Shown: piece by piece, positions 1 to 12,645 of the stretch
Numbering within the stretch: the first letter of the stretch is position 1
How the letters are laid out: each line of letters starts with the position of its first letter
DNA from: Apostichopus japonicus
Taxonomy: Eukaryota; Echinodermata; Holothuroidea; Aspidochirotida; Stichopodidae
Direction: 5' to 3'
DNA: 64,000 nt
NCBI RefSeq assembly: GCF_037975245.1
Contig: NC_092575.1
Span: 4,827,501 to 4,891,500, forward strand
Translations under genes and position numbers: made by a program
Notes under the pieces: model-generated
What the model was told of the DNA's origin: nothing
The model's input: only the letters and a program-made list of their open reading frames with translations
Database searches by the model: none

Positions 1-3000
1 CCTATTTGAATATTTTACAGCTCTGTATCATGCATGTGAAGAAGGAAATTTCAAACTGATTTACTGAGATAAAATAATTTTTTGCAATCTAATTAACAGT
101 TTACATGATTTGATCATATACTTCCAAATACCATATTTGTCAGATATTTTAATATGTACAGTATATACACAGTAAATGCAGATGACATTTACAGTTACTT
201 AACTTGTCGTCACTTAAATTCTAACAGCTCACTTTCCTTAACTCTCTCATTCAACTATGTCTAAAGTGTTCTCTTAAACTGAGATCTATGCTCTGTATTT
301 AGTTGCTGAATTTTTTAGTACCTCACGATACTTCTTATGTTACAAAAACATTTGCATTGAATTAAGAGGTTGTATGGTTGAAATGTTTGGCTTATTTAGT
401 GTTGATAATATTAAGTGGCTTAAAGATTTATTAAGCAAGTGACTTTAAATTGAGATCCTACCTAGAATTAAGTGCAGGATAGTTTACAGTATATACTGTA
501 CATTGTACATGCAGACCTGTACAAAATGGATCACATGACCTGACAAATCATTTTTGCCATACGTATTTATTGCTGGCATCATGCTAGGGCATATGAATTC
601 ATTGATACTCTATACCCAACTTATCGGTGAAAGGGTACCTACGTAAGTGAAATTAAGAGCTCAATCCTGCAGGCCTAGACATTCGCAATTGTAGCCACTT
701 GCTGTAAAAACATCCGAGTGCTTTAAAAAAATTGCTAAATTCAAGTTCCCACCAGTTTGCAACTTCCTGAACTACATAACACTTCAGTTACTGGATATAT
801 AGGTTTATGGAAGTAGCCCAATAATGCCTACTGATAATAAAAAGTGATATGCTCAGGTTTATGTAATGCTAGGTAGCCAAATCATGAAATATTTTTGCTG
901 ATGATTGTTAGTCAACTATTCATGTGTTTCTATGTTCATAATTCATTGTCAACTGGCAGAAAAGTTAAAGTGCCTATTTTTGGGTGAAAAATAATGAAAA
1001 AGCCACATGAATGCTGTTGACAAAATTACATTACCTGCATTTCAATGCCAGGACCAGTTTGTTTATTCTGTAAATATTGTACCAATTGACTGAGGATTTT
1101 TTTGTTGTTGTCATGTTCTGTCCGACCTTTGTTCTACTCCTCTCTTACTGTACTTGTGTCCAAGCGACACATTATGGACCCCAGTGTAAATTTAACCCAC
1201 CGATATCATATTGTTGGTACAGTCTTTGTTTTGCACTGTGCCGCCATTGGCCTATTTAACTTTCCAGGTGATTGCCCGTACTTCCTCAGCCTTGCATTCA
1301 CACATAACTGGATATCCCTTCAGAACCTGCAAGGAACTTCCTGTATATATAGCATGTGGTTATAACCACTTGGGTACTCCATATTACTGAGTCATTCACG
1401 GCTCTCCAATTGCAACACTAAGCTTGTTTCCACCTACTGTCAAAGTTCATGCCATTAACAGTGTTTTGTGTACACGTATCCAAACCTAAAAAAGTTTTGT
1501 GTGTAAATCTTATCTGTCATTTCTGAGCATTGATGCTCGACGTTCGTATGTACTGGCTGACCGTTTCTGCAGGGACCTGCAAGAGCCGAGTAGTGGCCCT
1601 GTAGTTTCAGATACCTTATCTTTACTCTAACAGTGTGGAGTATGGTACAGTATGCATTTACTTCACTACCACCTTAACTGTCTGCATACAGTATGTATGC
1701 ATTCAAATCTATGTAGCTTTACAAGACTAGGTAACCTTTTAACACCATGCACCCCCCTCCACCTTACCTACTTCGGGGTCAACATCCTTTCAGTTACTAC
1801 CATTCGCAAGGCTTGCAATGATAATTCCAGGATACCTACAGTCATTTTCGAATCTTGTTGGTTTTAAAAATATTAGTGAAGTTTTTGAAGTTTCAGTTAC
1901 CTTACCTGTACTCTTAACAGTGGAGTATGTATGTATATGCAAATTAAGGCAAAACTCAACTCTTAAATGCAACTCAAAATAAATGTCTGCAAGAGAGAGA
2001 CTCTCATACTTACCTGTCTCCTCACAACAATTTCACTTTCCTCCTCTACGTTGTCTACATATTAAATAAACCATTTTGATTACTCTGCTGCCCTAGTGCC
2101 TAGAACCCAATCTCAGGTCACATTTCTATTTCTATCGTACTTCACGAATAGATACAGCAGCTTTAATCTGATAGTTTAACACTGTCCCTAGTCTGAAACG
2201 GATGGATGGTTTATAAAGATTTAATCTGTTCCCCCTTTACCTACCTCCCACTCTATTACTGCACTTAACTACATGGCTGGTAGATAGAAAAAGTACAGAG
2301 GTAGAGACGTAGACAGGTAAGTATCGTCTCTTTTTTTTTTTAAAAATCCCTAAATCCGTTAAAATTTGGGGGATGCTGCTGTACACATTAATTTGACAGT
2401 ATACATGCAAATGTTAGCAATCAACGCGAATATGCAAATTTATGCCCCGAATATTTCACACTCGTTGAGCACAGAGCCCATTTAGGCATTTACCCAAGAC
2501 GGCAAGATGTATTGAGTCTGGTCTTGTTCCTACATGTTGCAGTGTAGAGTGTATTAATGCATTATTATCTTATCAAATTTGAGATATATCACAATATTTT
2601 TTGTAGAAAGTTTGGCCATTTAAACTAACATGGTTAGTAGATTCGCCTAAAGTTGGCATCAGCAAATTGACTAATTTAGGGAAAAGTCATTAAAACTATC
2701 GTTAAAGGTCAGATGGATCGTGACCCGCCGGGAGTAACATGGAATTGCCTGGATCGGCTGTTGAAATATGTATCAGAGAGCCTACTTACGTATAAGACAG
2801 TGTACAAAATAACATGTATAAAATAAATGGTTGGTAAATTCTAAAGTGGTGTGAGCTGCTAACAGTATCAAAGCAGATATGGGGATTTGTATATATGTTA
2901 CCTTAACCTTCAGACCACTTCAGATCGCTTAATCTATGAAAGCATAAACGAGGATTATCCTGTATATTAACGCAAATAGAATAAATTAGAAACTAACTCA

Positions 3001-5764
3001 AAACCGCTCTGTAGACAGTAAGTAATAACAGCCTTGATGTTTTTCAAACTGAATTGTTTGTGAAGTGCATGCTCTAGAATTATAACTCTGTTGTCATTGC
3101 ATGTCTGAGTCTCTGGTCATCATAAACACAGTCTTTCAGTTTGTTATCGAGCCCCTTATCCACTCACTGTTAATACAGTACTTTGAAATACTGTGCACAG
3201 AGCATCCCTGGAAAATTCTCTTTCAAAAACGATAGTGACCATTAGTTTATTTTACAACGTATACGACAGGATAAATTGAATCGATAAGTGACGAACAAAA
3301 AAACAATAAAAACATAGGAGGAAAGGAAGGGAAAGTAAGGCAAAAAGAAACAAACATACCTCTACAGAGATACACACACATACAACATACAGACAGACAT
3401 GCATGCATGCCAAATAACAACAGCCGTTGACTTGGAAATGAACACAGGAAGCTGGAGCATGTCGTTCGACTTATGGAAACTGACTTAGCTTTATCTGCAG
3501 GGCTTTGAGAAATGTCTTTATACTTAGTCAATAGAAAAATGTGTAGATCACTAGATCTCAACATACATACACACACACATAGATACATACGTACGTACGT
3601 ATGTATGTACAATACATAAATAGGTACCTACATACGTACGTATGTACATACATACGTACGTATGTACGCACATACACACATACATATACACATACACACA
3701 TATTTACACCCATACATACATACAAAAATGCATACATTAAATTGATTACTTTCAAACATAATGCCAATGTTTGAATAGTCCCTGTTCTTTGACAAATTCA
3801 GGAGTCATTCATGCATAAGAATGTACCGTAGCCAAAGTGGAGTAGCACCACCGAAATTGTTAATCTCATTAAGTCATTTGTGTGGCTAATGTTCGTAGCA
3901 GTAGAGCATGTGGGTGACCCAATTTGATTAATTAGTCTGAGGGATATAATTACTTGCGAAGTACTAAGTAGGTATCCTTGCAGTGAAAACAGCATTCTTG
4001 TAGAGTTGAAATTTGCAGGCCCTGTACCAAACTGTACGTTTGTTGAAGATGCCACGAAATACTGTAACTGAACAATAAAAGGATGTTTGTAACACAGGAC
4101 AAAATCATAGTTGCAGGGAATAAATCAGTGTTCAAATTTTGTGTATCATTGAAGGCTATGCTATTATTATTATTTTTTTGAATAGGATATACAAGTCCGA
4201 CTGTATAACACTGCTCTGAATGTTTATTTACACTATTAACAACATGATCATTATGTAGGGCATTTTGCGATGCAATATTATTGGATAAATTTCTTCCCTG
4301 TATGTCATTGAATTCTATCACGTTAGCAAGAGGAATTAAACTTTGCATAAAATCTAAGAAATGAAACCAATTTGCTTTATACCTACAGTAAATACACTAA
4401 TGTCCCACTCCCACATCTGTGATAACACTTTGCAGTAGTTTATTTAGAGTACCTTGTGATTAATATTGTTCTGATTAATATTGTAATGTGTGGGCTCGTC
4501 CGGGAGGTCTAATACTGTATGCATACTGCACATGTAAACACAGTACAATGTTTTCTACATCATCAAATACTATTTAATGAATGATTGGTTAAACATTGTT
4601 TACATTTTTTATAAACTACAAGGTAATAGTTGTCTTTGCTAAAGAAGGTTTACTCATACCAAGGCAAAATTTTTATATGATTGCCTTTTTCTTTTTTGTC
4701 ATTTTTCTGGTTTTCCTTGAACAACCAGGCTTTTTTACATTTTGGTTTTTTCGAACAGCAAATTTGGTAGTGTGAAAAAATTAACAAAGAATGACCAGTA
4801 TATGCACTGTAGGAGAGATGTGTAGGTTTGGTGAATAGAAAACCAGGGTTTGGCCAGTTAAACTCTCCTTTGGATGGATCATAGGCCTACCACCATTGTT
4901 TTTTTATTATTATTATTATTATTCAGTATCCTCAAAATGATAGAGGACAACACCAGGACCAATAACAAATTTTTCCCTGCATACTGTATAGTGGTTGTTA
5001 TATGACCAGTCTGTTTATGCACCATGATTTCAAACAATGTCTCTCTGTTGTTGTGTACTGTGAATACCACATGGTGAACCCACAGTACAATGTTGTTTAC
5101 TGAAGGGTGGTTTACATTGAGCAAGTGTGTTACATTAGTATATACTGGCTATATGTGTACAGTACAGTAGGCTAATAGGTCAAAGGTACAACCTACAATA
5201 TCAGATATGGAATAGCCTGTCCAATTTAAACTTTGACCTACCGGGTAGAAATCATTGCTGTCATTATGGAATCAGGTCTGTCATCTATTAGATGAATGCA
5301 CCATATTTGGTGAGATGAAATACTTCAAATTGTCTGTCATGAAATAACTGATGTACGTACAGCACCGCATGCTCGATGGAGTTACGTAGTGGAACTGGTA
5401 GAATGTACAGTATGTCACTAGAATTGTACGCTTTGTTATGTTAATACATGAAAATACAAAAAGCCAGCTTCTTCAGTTAAAGTTTATGGTCAAGTTGTCT
5501 AGAAATGAGCAGATTAATTGTGAGGGTTGTTTTGATTCTTTGGTTACAGGTATTTACTTTCATGGGAGGTCATTTTGAAACCTCAAATAGCGTTTAGTCT
5601 ACTGTATTTAACTGTGTAACTTTCATTGTTGGTAGACAGGTTGTCAGGTGTAACCAAAAGTAATAACACAGCTGTATTAGTTGAAACTGGTGTCCTTTAG
5701 TCACTATTTTGCATGGGTTTGAATTGTCATGGTTTACTAGTGTTTGATTCGAGTACTGATTGTA
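1..5764. other. Gene-free AT-rich interval with repeat fragments
   Basis: No open frame here resembles a known protein; all are short and of the base composition expected by chance. The stretch holds weak copies of dispersed family A near 1715-1765 and 1990-2110 (the tell-tale words are 'ggtaaccttttaacac' and 'cttacctgtctcc'), a short repeated phrase at about 1604-1650 and 1888-1935, and many copies of the word TACAGTA. It may be intergenic or the 5' intron of the downstream zinc-finger gene; the sequence alone does not decide. Confidence 0.6.
3558..3728. repeat. (ACAT/ACGT)n microsatellite
   Basis: Interleaved tetranucleotide ACAT and ACGT tracts with short CA runs. Open frames across it are artefacts of the repeat (Tyr/Val/Cys-rich on the minus strand). 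Alternating pyrimidine-purine ACGT and CA runs could favour Z-DNA; that is inference. Confidence 0.85.
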
Positions 5765-6152
5765 GTGACTCTAGAATTGACTCTGGTCAGTCTTTGGATG
5801 CAAAAGATTCCATTGGTCTCGAGTCACAAATTGGTAAAGGACAAAAGACTCAACTGGACTCAAGTGTCTGAATGGTAAAGGATAAAAGAATCAACTCGAC
5901 TGGAGTCTCTGATTGGTAGAGGACAAAAGACTCAACTTGACTTAAGTCTCTCTGATTGGTAAAGGACAAATGACTCAGTTTGACTCAAGTCTCTGATTGG
6001 TAAAGGACAAAAGAATCAACTCAACCAAAGCCTCTGATTTGTAAAGGATAAATGACCTTAACGCGACTCAAGTCTCTGATGGTAAAGGACAAAAGACTCT
6101 AACATGACTCAAGTCTCTGATTGGTAAAGGACAAAAGACTCTAACATGACCA
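5765..6152. repeat. Tandem array, about 40-bp unit, 9-10 diverged copies
   Basis: Successive units read approximately 'gactcaagtctctgattgg' followed by 'taaaggacaaaagactcaac'. Copies differ by substitutions and small indels, so the array is not young. Each unit carries an inverted CCAAT (ATTGG), and several carry TGACTCA-like AP-1 words. No coding potential. Confidence 0.85.
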
Positions 6153-6534
6153 GACTCTAGTGATTCAAAGTAGATAATCAGGTGTTCGAATCTGACTCTA
6201 AGGAAAGCTCTGAAATGCAGTCATGGCAGGAACTTCTGTACAAGAGTGGAGTATTGCCATGAGAGCTTAATAGTGGCCTTCCTGCTTGTCAGTAGAGCTG
6301 ATGACATCATGTACTGATTGTGACAGTGCATGGCTGGTCATAAGCATAACTGAAAAATGTGCTAGAAAGTCAATCTATAGTCACTCAAACTTCAGCAAAC
6401 AATTTTTTGTTATCCTATGGAAACACAAATGCTTATTTAGAGATCTTCAGTATTGGCCCAAAATTTTTAGCTTGCTTAAAATTACTAGAAGTCTTTAAAA
6501 GTACTTTCTGGAAAGTTCCAACTCTGTTAATTAT

Positions 6535-6650
6535 TCACATTCAGTACCTACAGGGTGGCAAAAATGTATTTTGAAGTTTGAGCATGAGTGACCAATATTC
6601 AACTTCCTAGCATATTTGGGGGCAATACTGATGACCTATAACAGAGACCG
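6535..6650 (-). repeat. Dispersed repeat family B copy
   Basis: On the minus strand this reads 'tataggtcatcagtattgcc', then 'ccaaatatgctaggaagt', then 'attggtcactcatgctc'. The same order of phrases recurs at 10655-10765 and 41898-42000 on the plus strand and in weaker form at 45695-45810 on the minus strand. About 110 bp; class unknown. Confidence 0.6.
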
Positions 6651-7555
6651 TTAATTCTCGTAAGTTACATGAGTTTGTCTGCGAATGATTAAAATTTCAT
6701 CAAGCGGTCAGAATTCGGGAAAAGTATGTGTATATAGATCTGTTAAAATGTGTTCGCAAATTTTAACATGTTTAACTTTGGGGCAACGCTGAATCCTTTT
6801 TTTAATGCCTTACTTTCAAACATTTTATCAACAACAAAAAAACATCCAAAGAGGTTTGATACCCTCTGGTTTGACACCCCATAAGTTTACAGCCCTGTTA
6901 ATTGAGAGTGTACATTATTGGTCATGCATAATTTGTGTGCTGGGGAAATGCTAGACATTACAGAATGCAATCTGCTTACTTTAAGAACACAAGTCAAGAC
7001 GTTTTGAGCGGTGAATGTGATTGTGTGTGTGTGTGTCTTTGATTCTGTTAGTCTGATCTCCTAGTACTCGTTCTGAGAGAGGCCATTTGCAATTACGCAG
7101 GTGAGGCCCAGGCCAGGTGACATGTAAGTACAAGTTAGCACTGCTTTCCAGCATTTCCAATCAGAGCAAACACACATACTATACATGTACGTGTTTCCTA
7201 CTGTTTATTGAACATTGGCTTTTAAACCATGACCAGACTTTTCCATATTTGCAATCGGCCATTTTGACCAGTCATCAGCCAGGATGGAGTATTACACGAA
7301 CCTAGATAAATGTCTTTCTCTTGATTCTTGATTTATATTGTGAATTTGGGACCTTGTTTGATGTTCATGGTGCAGGACTATCCAATAGATAGGTGGAACA
7401 GACTGCCTAGAGGTCCCCTTAGATCAAGGGCCCGGGGCAAGACAAACTAATTCTTTCTATCGGTGTGTAGTTGTGCCCTAATAATGACTGGAGGGAAGAG
7501 GGACACGGCAAGGAGGTTGATGGGACCAGCTTAATGTACCTTAGGGATTTACTCC

Positions 7556-7992
7556 ACTCCTCTCTTACCTGTCTCCACCCTACTTTTGCACCTTCCCATC
7601 TAAGTACCTAGCCTACTAATTTAGCACTGTGCCCCCTTGACCCTCCTTGCCCCCTTGACCCTCCTTCGGGTGATCGCCGGTCACCTCCTCCTTAGGAATC
7701 CACGGTTCGCGAAGTATAGACCTATTCTGGCGATATACTTTCTTTCATTTGAATTTTTTCGGACGTTTCCTTATTGTGTATTGGACTTCACCAGGCTAGT
7801 TTGGAAGCAGTTTCCATCAACATGCTGTATTGAGTGCTGCTTTCAAAGTATCCTTTGACTTTTTAACCTGGTTTCCAAAGGCGATGATGGGCGATAACCT
7901 TGAGGAGGGTCAAGGGAGCACAATGCTAAAATATTACCAGTTATTTATTAGGCTAAGTACAGTAGATGGGAAGGATGTGCAATAGTTGCTTG
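7556..7992. repeat. Inverted pair of family A repeats (possible foldback element)
   Basis: The plus-strand copy at about 7556-7690 contains 'gcaccttcccatctaagtac', 'ctagcctactaatttagcac' and 'cccttgaccctcct'. The reverse complement of about 7870-7992 repeats the same phrases in the same order. The two face each other around a spacer of roughly 180 bp. This could be a foldback or MITE-like element with long inverted ends, or two independent insertions. No coding content. Confidence 0.6.
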
Positions 7993-8454
7993 TAAACACC
8001 CAAACCAGAGAGTGTTGGAGTTTCCAGAGGATCATGATTAAGATGGTAATGTTGATGACCAGTACTATTAAGTTGTTGTTTACATCAATTGTATCTTTTA
8101 CTGTTTGTGCACAAACAATTACTGACAGTTTGAAATACAAAATTCTGCTCCAGATAGTTATGTGTGGATAATTGTGGTGGCATTAATAGTACTCAAAGTA
8201 AACTACAAAGTGGCAAGGATCTGGGACATGAGGCGTCTGAGCCCTGGCTAGCCATGAAATAAGAGGATTTTTCATCCAGAGGCAATCCCCATCGATCAGA
8301 TAATCACCAGATTTTAAGTTTGTGAAACAATTTGAACGTTTGCAATGAGGTATATAAAGAGAGGAAATCTACTTGAGGGGCAAATGTAATATCAAACAAA
8401 GTCATTGTATGACATTTACAGTTTACAGTTTAATATGATACCATATAATATTCA

Positions 8455-8600
8455 TTATTTACGTCACTCCTCTCGTACCCCTGTCCTACTACATACGCAC
8501 TCCGATGTACCCCTTCGCGGAAGAAATTCTTGCACTGCACCCCCAATGACCCCACTCTACAGTAAGTTCACCGCCCTCTGCCTTTCAAATCTACCGTGCA
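8455..8600 (+). repeat. Diverged family A copy
   Basis: Has the family order: 'cactcctctcgtacccctgt', then 'cttgcactgcacccccaatg', then a 'ctaccgtgcagcgtc' end. It is less similar to the copies at 9745 and 38322 than those are to each other. Confidence 0.5.
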
Positions 8601-8734
8601 GCGTCCTGACACTCGTCGAGTTTCTCGGGTGTTTTCATCTCCCCAGGTATAGGTAGCACTGCCTTTCAGAGCTCAAAGTACATATCACCAACATCATGAG
8701 AAAAGAACATACGTGTGCAACATTATCGTTAAAC

Positions 8735-8862
8735 TCCACTAACCGTATCGTACACTAACCGTATCCTACACCTACTTTATGTATGTACACTTTATGTATG
8801 TACACTAACTGTATCGTACACTAACTGTATCGTACACATACTTTATGTATGTACGACAACAA
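8735..8862. repeat. Short tandem repeat with 'ctaaccgtatcgtaca' and 'ctttatgtatgtaca' units
   Basis: Two interleaved motifs of about 15 bp are each repeated three or four times. Local low-complexity expansion, no coding content. Confidence 0.75.
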
Positions 8863-9744
8863 TCGTATGGTATTTACACTGTAACTCTGTCTCTCTGATG
8901 CAAGTCATGTGACATGCCTGCGTATATACACAAACACACACAACACATTTCGGAGTAGTGCTAAATACTGTATGCGCATTACAGTACTTAGTCTGAGGTT
9001 TGGAATACTAAGGGGATATGTGGGGGGTACGTTTACTGCTAGACCTAATATTACATGATGGAAATGAATCCATGGGTGGTCTTACTATACCCTTCATTTT
9101 GATATTCATTTTTTTATATCTCACATGAAGACTTCACCTTTTAACCTCAAGTGTTTATTGGTCAGAAGATATAAACATGCGATGTAAAATCTGAGTGAAA
9201 TGCTTAAAAAGGATAATTTATGCAGTGCTTCAGAGACTTGTTCAGGATGTAATACGATTGTGAATAACCGTTCAAAGTGAAAGTTCCTGGATGGCAAAAG
9301 TGCCTAGAGTGAGTAAATGTGGTTTCATGGGTTCCTGTTGAAAACATACCTCAGGCTCATCATAATATGTTTTGTTTGTGATCCTTGGAAAACCAGTCGT
9401 AAGATCTACATAAAAGAAACTAGTTTGTCTGGCTACAGTATATGTAGTGTAATGCATCTTTTTTGCGTGTGATTATAGTGGAATGCTTTCAGTATCGTTA
9501 GTGGGACTCTAAAGTTTGACGTCCGCGGGACGCAACGTCTTCATATTTGCGTCCCTCAGAGAAACTTGCGCCTCTGCAGTCCTCCATGAAAGCATGCATT
9601 TTGAAACTATCTGTACGGGAACATACAATGTATATATAGCTACTGTATAAATGACCACTGACAACACACCTATAGTGATATGTGTATAATATGCGCGAAA
9701 GAAAAATCAAATGATGAAACCTGTAGCTTATAAACAACAACAAA

Positions 9745-9897
9745 TATACTTCGCTCCTCGCTCACCTGTCTCCCCACAACCTTAGTACTCCGTTCTACCG
9801 TGCCTAGAATGAACTGGTAACCTTTTAACACTGCGCCCCCTCTATGGCTGGCTCTCCCGGCCAATGCCCTTCCTTCTCATTCTACCATCCAAAGTGC
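9745..9897 (+). repeat. Dispersed repeat family A, well-preserved copy
   Basis: Almost collinear with 38322-38490 over about 150 bp: 'tacttcgctcct', 'cacctgtctccccacaac', 'gtgcctagaatgaactggta', 'ccttccttctcattctacca', 'tccaaagtgccagcatcgt'. The strong identity between two sites 28 kb apart shows a mobile or recently amplified family. No open frame or terminal repeat is evident, so the transposon class is undecided. Confidence 0.8.
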
Positions 9898-10654
9898 CAG
9901 CATCGTGCCTTTTTACTTTAAAAGCAACTCTCAATGGAGGGAGAACAAAGATACTGTCAGATGGAAAGACTTTTCAGTATCAGAGATATTATCTTCCCAC
10001 AAATTCATAGATTGTCTCAACTCATAACATTTTGTGATCAAAACAATGATTCATATTAGGTGATATTTTTTAGAAACAATTCAACTACAACTTCCTACCA
10101 TGACCACTGTTTGTCGAATGTGTTGTTAACAAGGCCTGTAAGATATTTGAGTGCACACTAAGCCTGTAGCACAAACACTATCTCTACATGGGAAAAGTAA
10201 CCCTGCAAGTAATTGTTGTTAAACAACAAACTTTGTGTTCCTTACAATGGGTCAGGGACTATTAGCCAATCAGATCACAGGAAAATTGGAAAGGCATTAT
10301 TGACTATTATTACAGTAGCATGAAAAATCTCTGTATTGGAACTGTTGTTATCCCTGGCAGTTGATAGTTATGATTTACTTGTTTTCAAAGAAATTCAATC
10401 ATCGGTACGATTGGAAGAAATTTTGGTTCTTTTGAGGAGAATTTGTGATTTTTTAAAGGAAAGAAAGATTTTCATTAAAAAATTGTGTCTTGTTATGTTT
10501 CGCAAAGGCCTACAGTAGTTGTGAATGTGTGTGTACTTGGGGTTTATTTCTCAAAAGAAAAATTTGCATCTGCCAGATGCAAACAATTTTAAAATTTTGC
10601 TCCCCTGGCTAAAACATTGCATTCCCAGATGCAGAATCCTGCGTTGGTAACAAT

Positions 10655-10765
10655 GCTGGGCTTTATAGGTCATCAGTTTTGCTGCCAAATATGCTATAAA
10701 GCCCCATAATGGTCACCAATACTCAAATGTCAATGGCATTTTGCTGCCACTCTCAAAGTAGTTAT
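10655..10765 (+). repeat. Dispersed repeat family B copy with a terminal hairpin
   Basis: Contains 'ctttataggtcatcagtttt', 'gccaaatatgctataaagcc' and 'aatggtcaccaatactc', matching the copies at 41898-42000 and (inverted) 6535-6650. At its left end GGGCTTTATAG (10658-10668) pairs perfectly with CTATAAAGCCC (10694-10704). A related partial copy lies in inverse orientation near 10885-10925. Confidence 0.65.
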
Positions 10766-11444
10766 CCACACTTCTACATGTATATTACAACCGTTAAACT
10801 CAAACCTGGACTATCACAGCAGCTCCCCGATCCGAGCCTCTAGAATAAACACTTTGGTAAATTTCTAGCAATTTTTAGTGAACATTTATAAAATGTGGGC
10901 CAATATTGATGACCTGTGGTTGTACAGATATATATGCAAATTCATGAAGCATTTGGGAAAAGAAAAGTTTTGAGAATTTTGGAGAGTCATCTGAGAGGCC
11001 AGTAGAAATGCATTCTTCAAAATTCCTGTAAAAAAAAAGAAGTTGTGGGCAAAGCAACCAATGATGTATGTATGTAGCTCAGTATAACTTTTAAGTACAA
11101 GGATTAAATAAAGATATCCAGTCTACTTTGACAGCTGACCGAACCATCTATAGTATGCCGTGGTTCATTTGTACACGTTGTATTGGTTTGGCTTGGTATG
11201 GTTTGGTTGGCATGGTTCATTTGTACACATGTTCGCTAAATGGTGAGGTAACCCTACAGTTTATGACCACGAAATGAGGTACAGTATTTTACATAGCATC
11301 TTCCTTACCTGTCTACTCCGTAAGAAGTATATCAAAACAGCATCGCGTTTGTTAACACAGATCATGTCAGGTTCAACAGTTTACTTAAAGATGTGGATAG
11401 AAATTCTGATGTGGGTCAGTGATATCTAGGGAAAGTTTTGCAGT

Positions 11445-11605
11445 GTTTAACTTCTCTTACTCACCTGTCTCCCCACAACCTCAGCACTCTCTCTGTCTAT
11501 CTCTACCATGTATACAGTGATCTGGTAGCCTTTTTTAGCACTGTATGCCCTCAGTGGCCGATTAATGACCCTCCTCGTTCAACCACCCGAAGTGTCTGAA
11601 ATGGT
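11445..11605 (+). repeat. Dispersed repeat family A copy
   Basis: Has the family phrases 'ctcacctgtctccccacaac', 'ctcagcactc', 'tctggtagcc', 'tagcactgtatgccctcagt' and 'ccacccgaagtg' in the standard order. A shorter fragment of the 5' part lies near 12385-12440. Confidence 0.7.
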
Positions 11606-12489
11606 GTTTTTTGTACAGGATTCTTATTCTGTCCGTTCAAGGGCAAAAATGAAATTGTCCGATCCATCTAATAAATCCACTTTAGGTAAAATTTATATAA
11701 TATTGTCCTCAAATGCTGGATATATGCAGTTTTTGCTTTGATTCATGTTTGGTCAAGAAAGTTGATCAGTAAACATGATGTTAAAGCCTGAAAGGTGGGT
11801 GACAATAACTTACATTGATTTAATTACATGGACAACTTTCTAGCTCTGCTCTGAAAATGATGTTTAGGGATCATTACAGAAAATTGTTCTTGTTTACTTG
11901 AATCTGCAATTTGTTTGGCGGTGGTCATGATTGTGGTTTGGCACGGGTGAGTGTTGATTACTTCCATTTAGTGGTAGGTGTGTTACTTGAAATGACTGGA
12001 TGCTGCAAAAGGAAAATAAACATTCTTTCAATTCAGCAGTATGTTAGGTGTTTTTACAACCTTGTTAATATCTACAAATGTCCTCCATAAAATGTTTGAA
12101 CTGGGTCAGGGATAAGCTGCATGGATGCTTAAATTGTCTACAGTGTTTGCAGTTCTTTGAATCCATGAAACATTATGTATCTACAGACTACAATACTTTT
12201 CTTCTGAAAAAGAACAGGTACTGTAGTTGACAAACACATGAAAGGTGGGTCAAGTGGGAGGGCCTAGTGCTAATGTGTTTAGTTTGATACTAATATTTGC
12301 AGGTTGTGTGTGCATCCAGTAGGTAAGAGAGTGTGTATTTTAGAGGGGAGATTGGTGAGTATTCTATTCAAAATTTCTGCATATCCTTTGGTCCCCCATG
12401 TACCTGCCTCCTCACAACTTAAGCACTCTTATTCTCTCCGTTTAGAAAGCTATTTTCAATAATCTTTGGGTGGTCAAAAGAGGAAGGTC

Positions 12490-12645
12490 ATTTGGGGGGT
12501 TAAATAGGTACCTATGAGATAATTTGTCATTGGGCGCAGTATATAACTGCAGGCGACTGGAGGGATTGTCTCTGGGACAGGTTATCATTGACCAGGGGTA
12601 ATATATAACATTTGTAAAGTGCTATATAAATCTAACATTATTATT
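12490..12645 (+). mobile_element. 5'-truncated SINE, 3' part only
   Basis: Contains 'gactggagggattgtctc', 'gacaggttatcattgaccag', 'gggtaatatataacatttg' and 'aaagtgctatataaatct' followed by an ATT-rich tail. The order matches the 3' half of the tRNA-headed SINE at 55262-55648 ('ggagggattg', 'agacaagttaccaatgacca', 'ggggttagtgttgtaaag'). No A or B box remains, so it is a truncated copy. Confidence 0.65.

Noticed and set aside
3247-3767. Cys/Val/Tyr-rich minus-strand frames of 121 and 69 codons
   Set aside because: Produced by the ACAT/ACGT microsatellite; low-complexity translation only.
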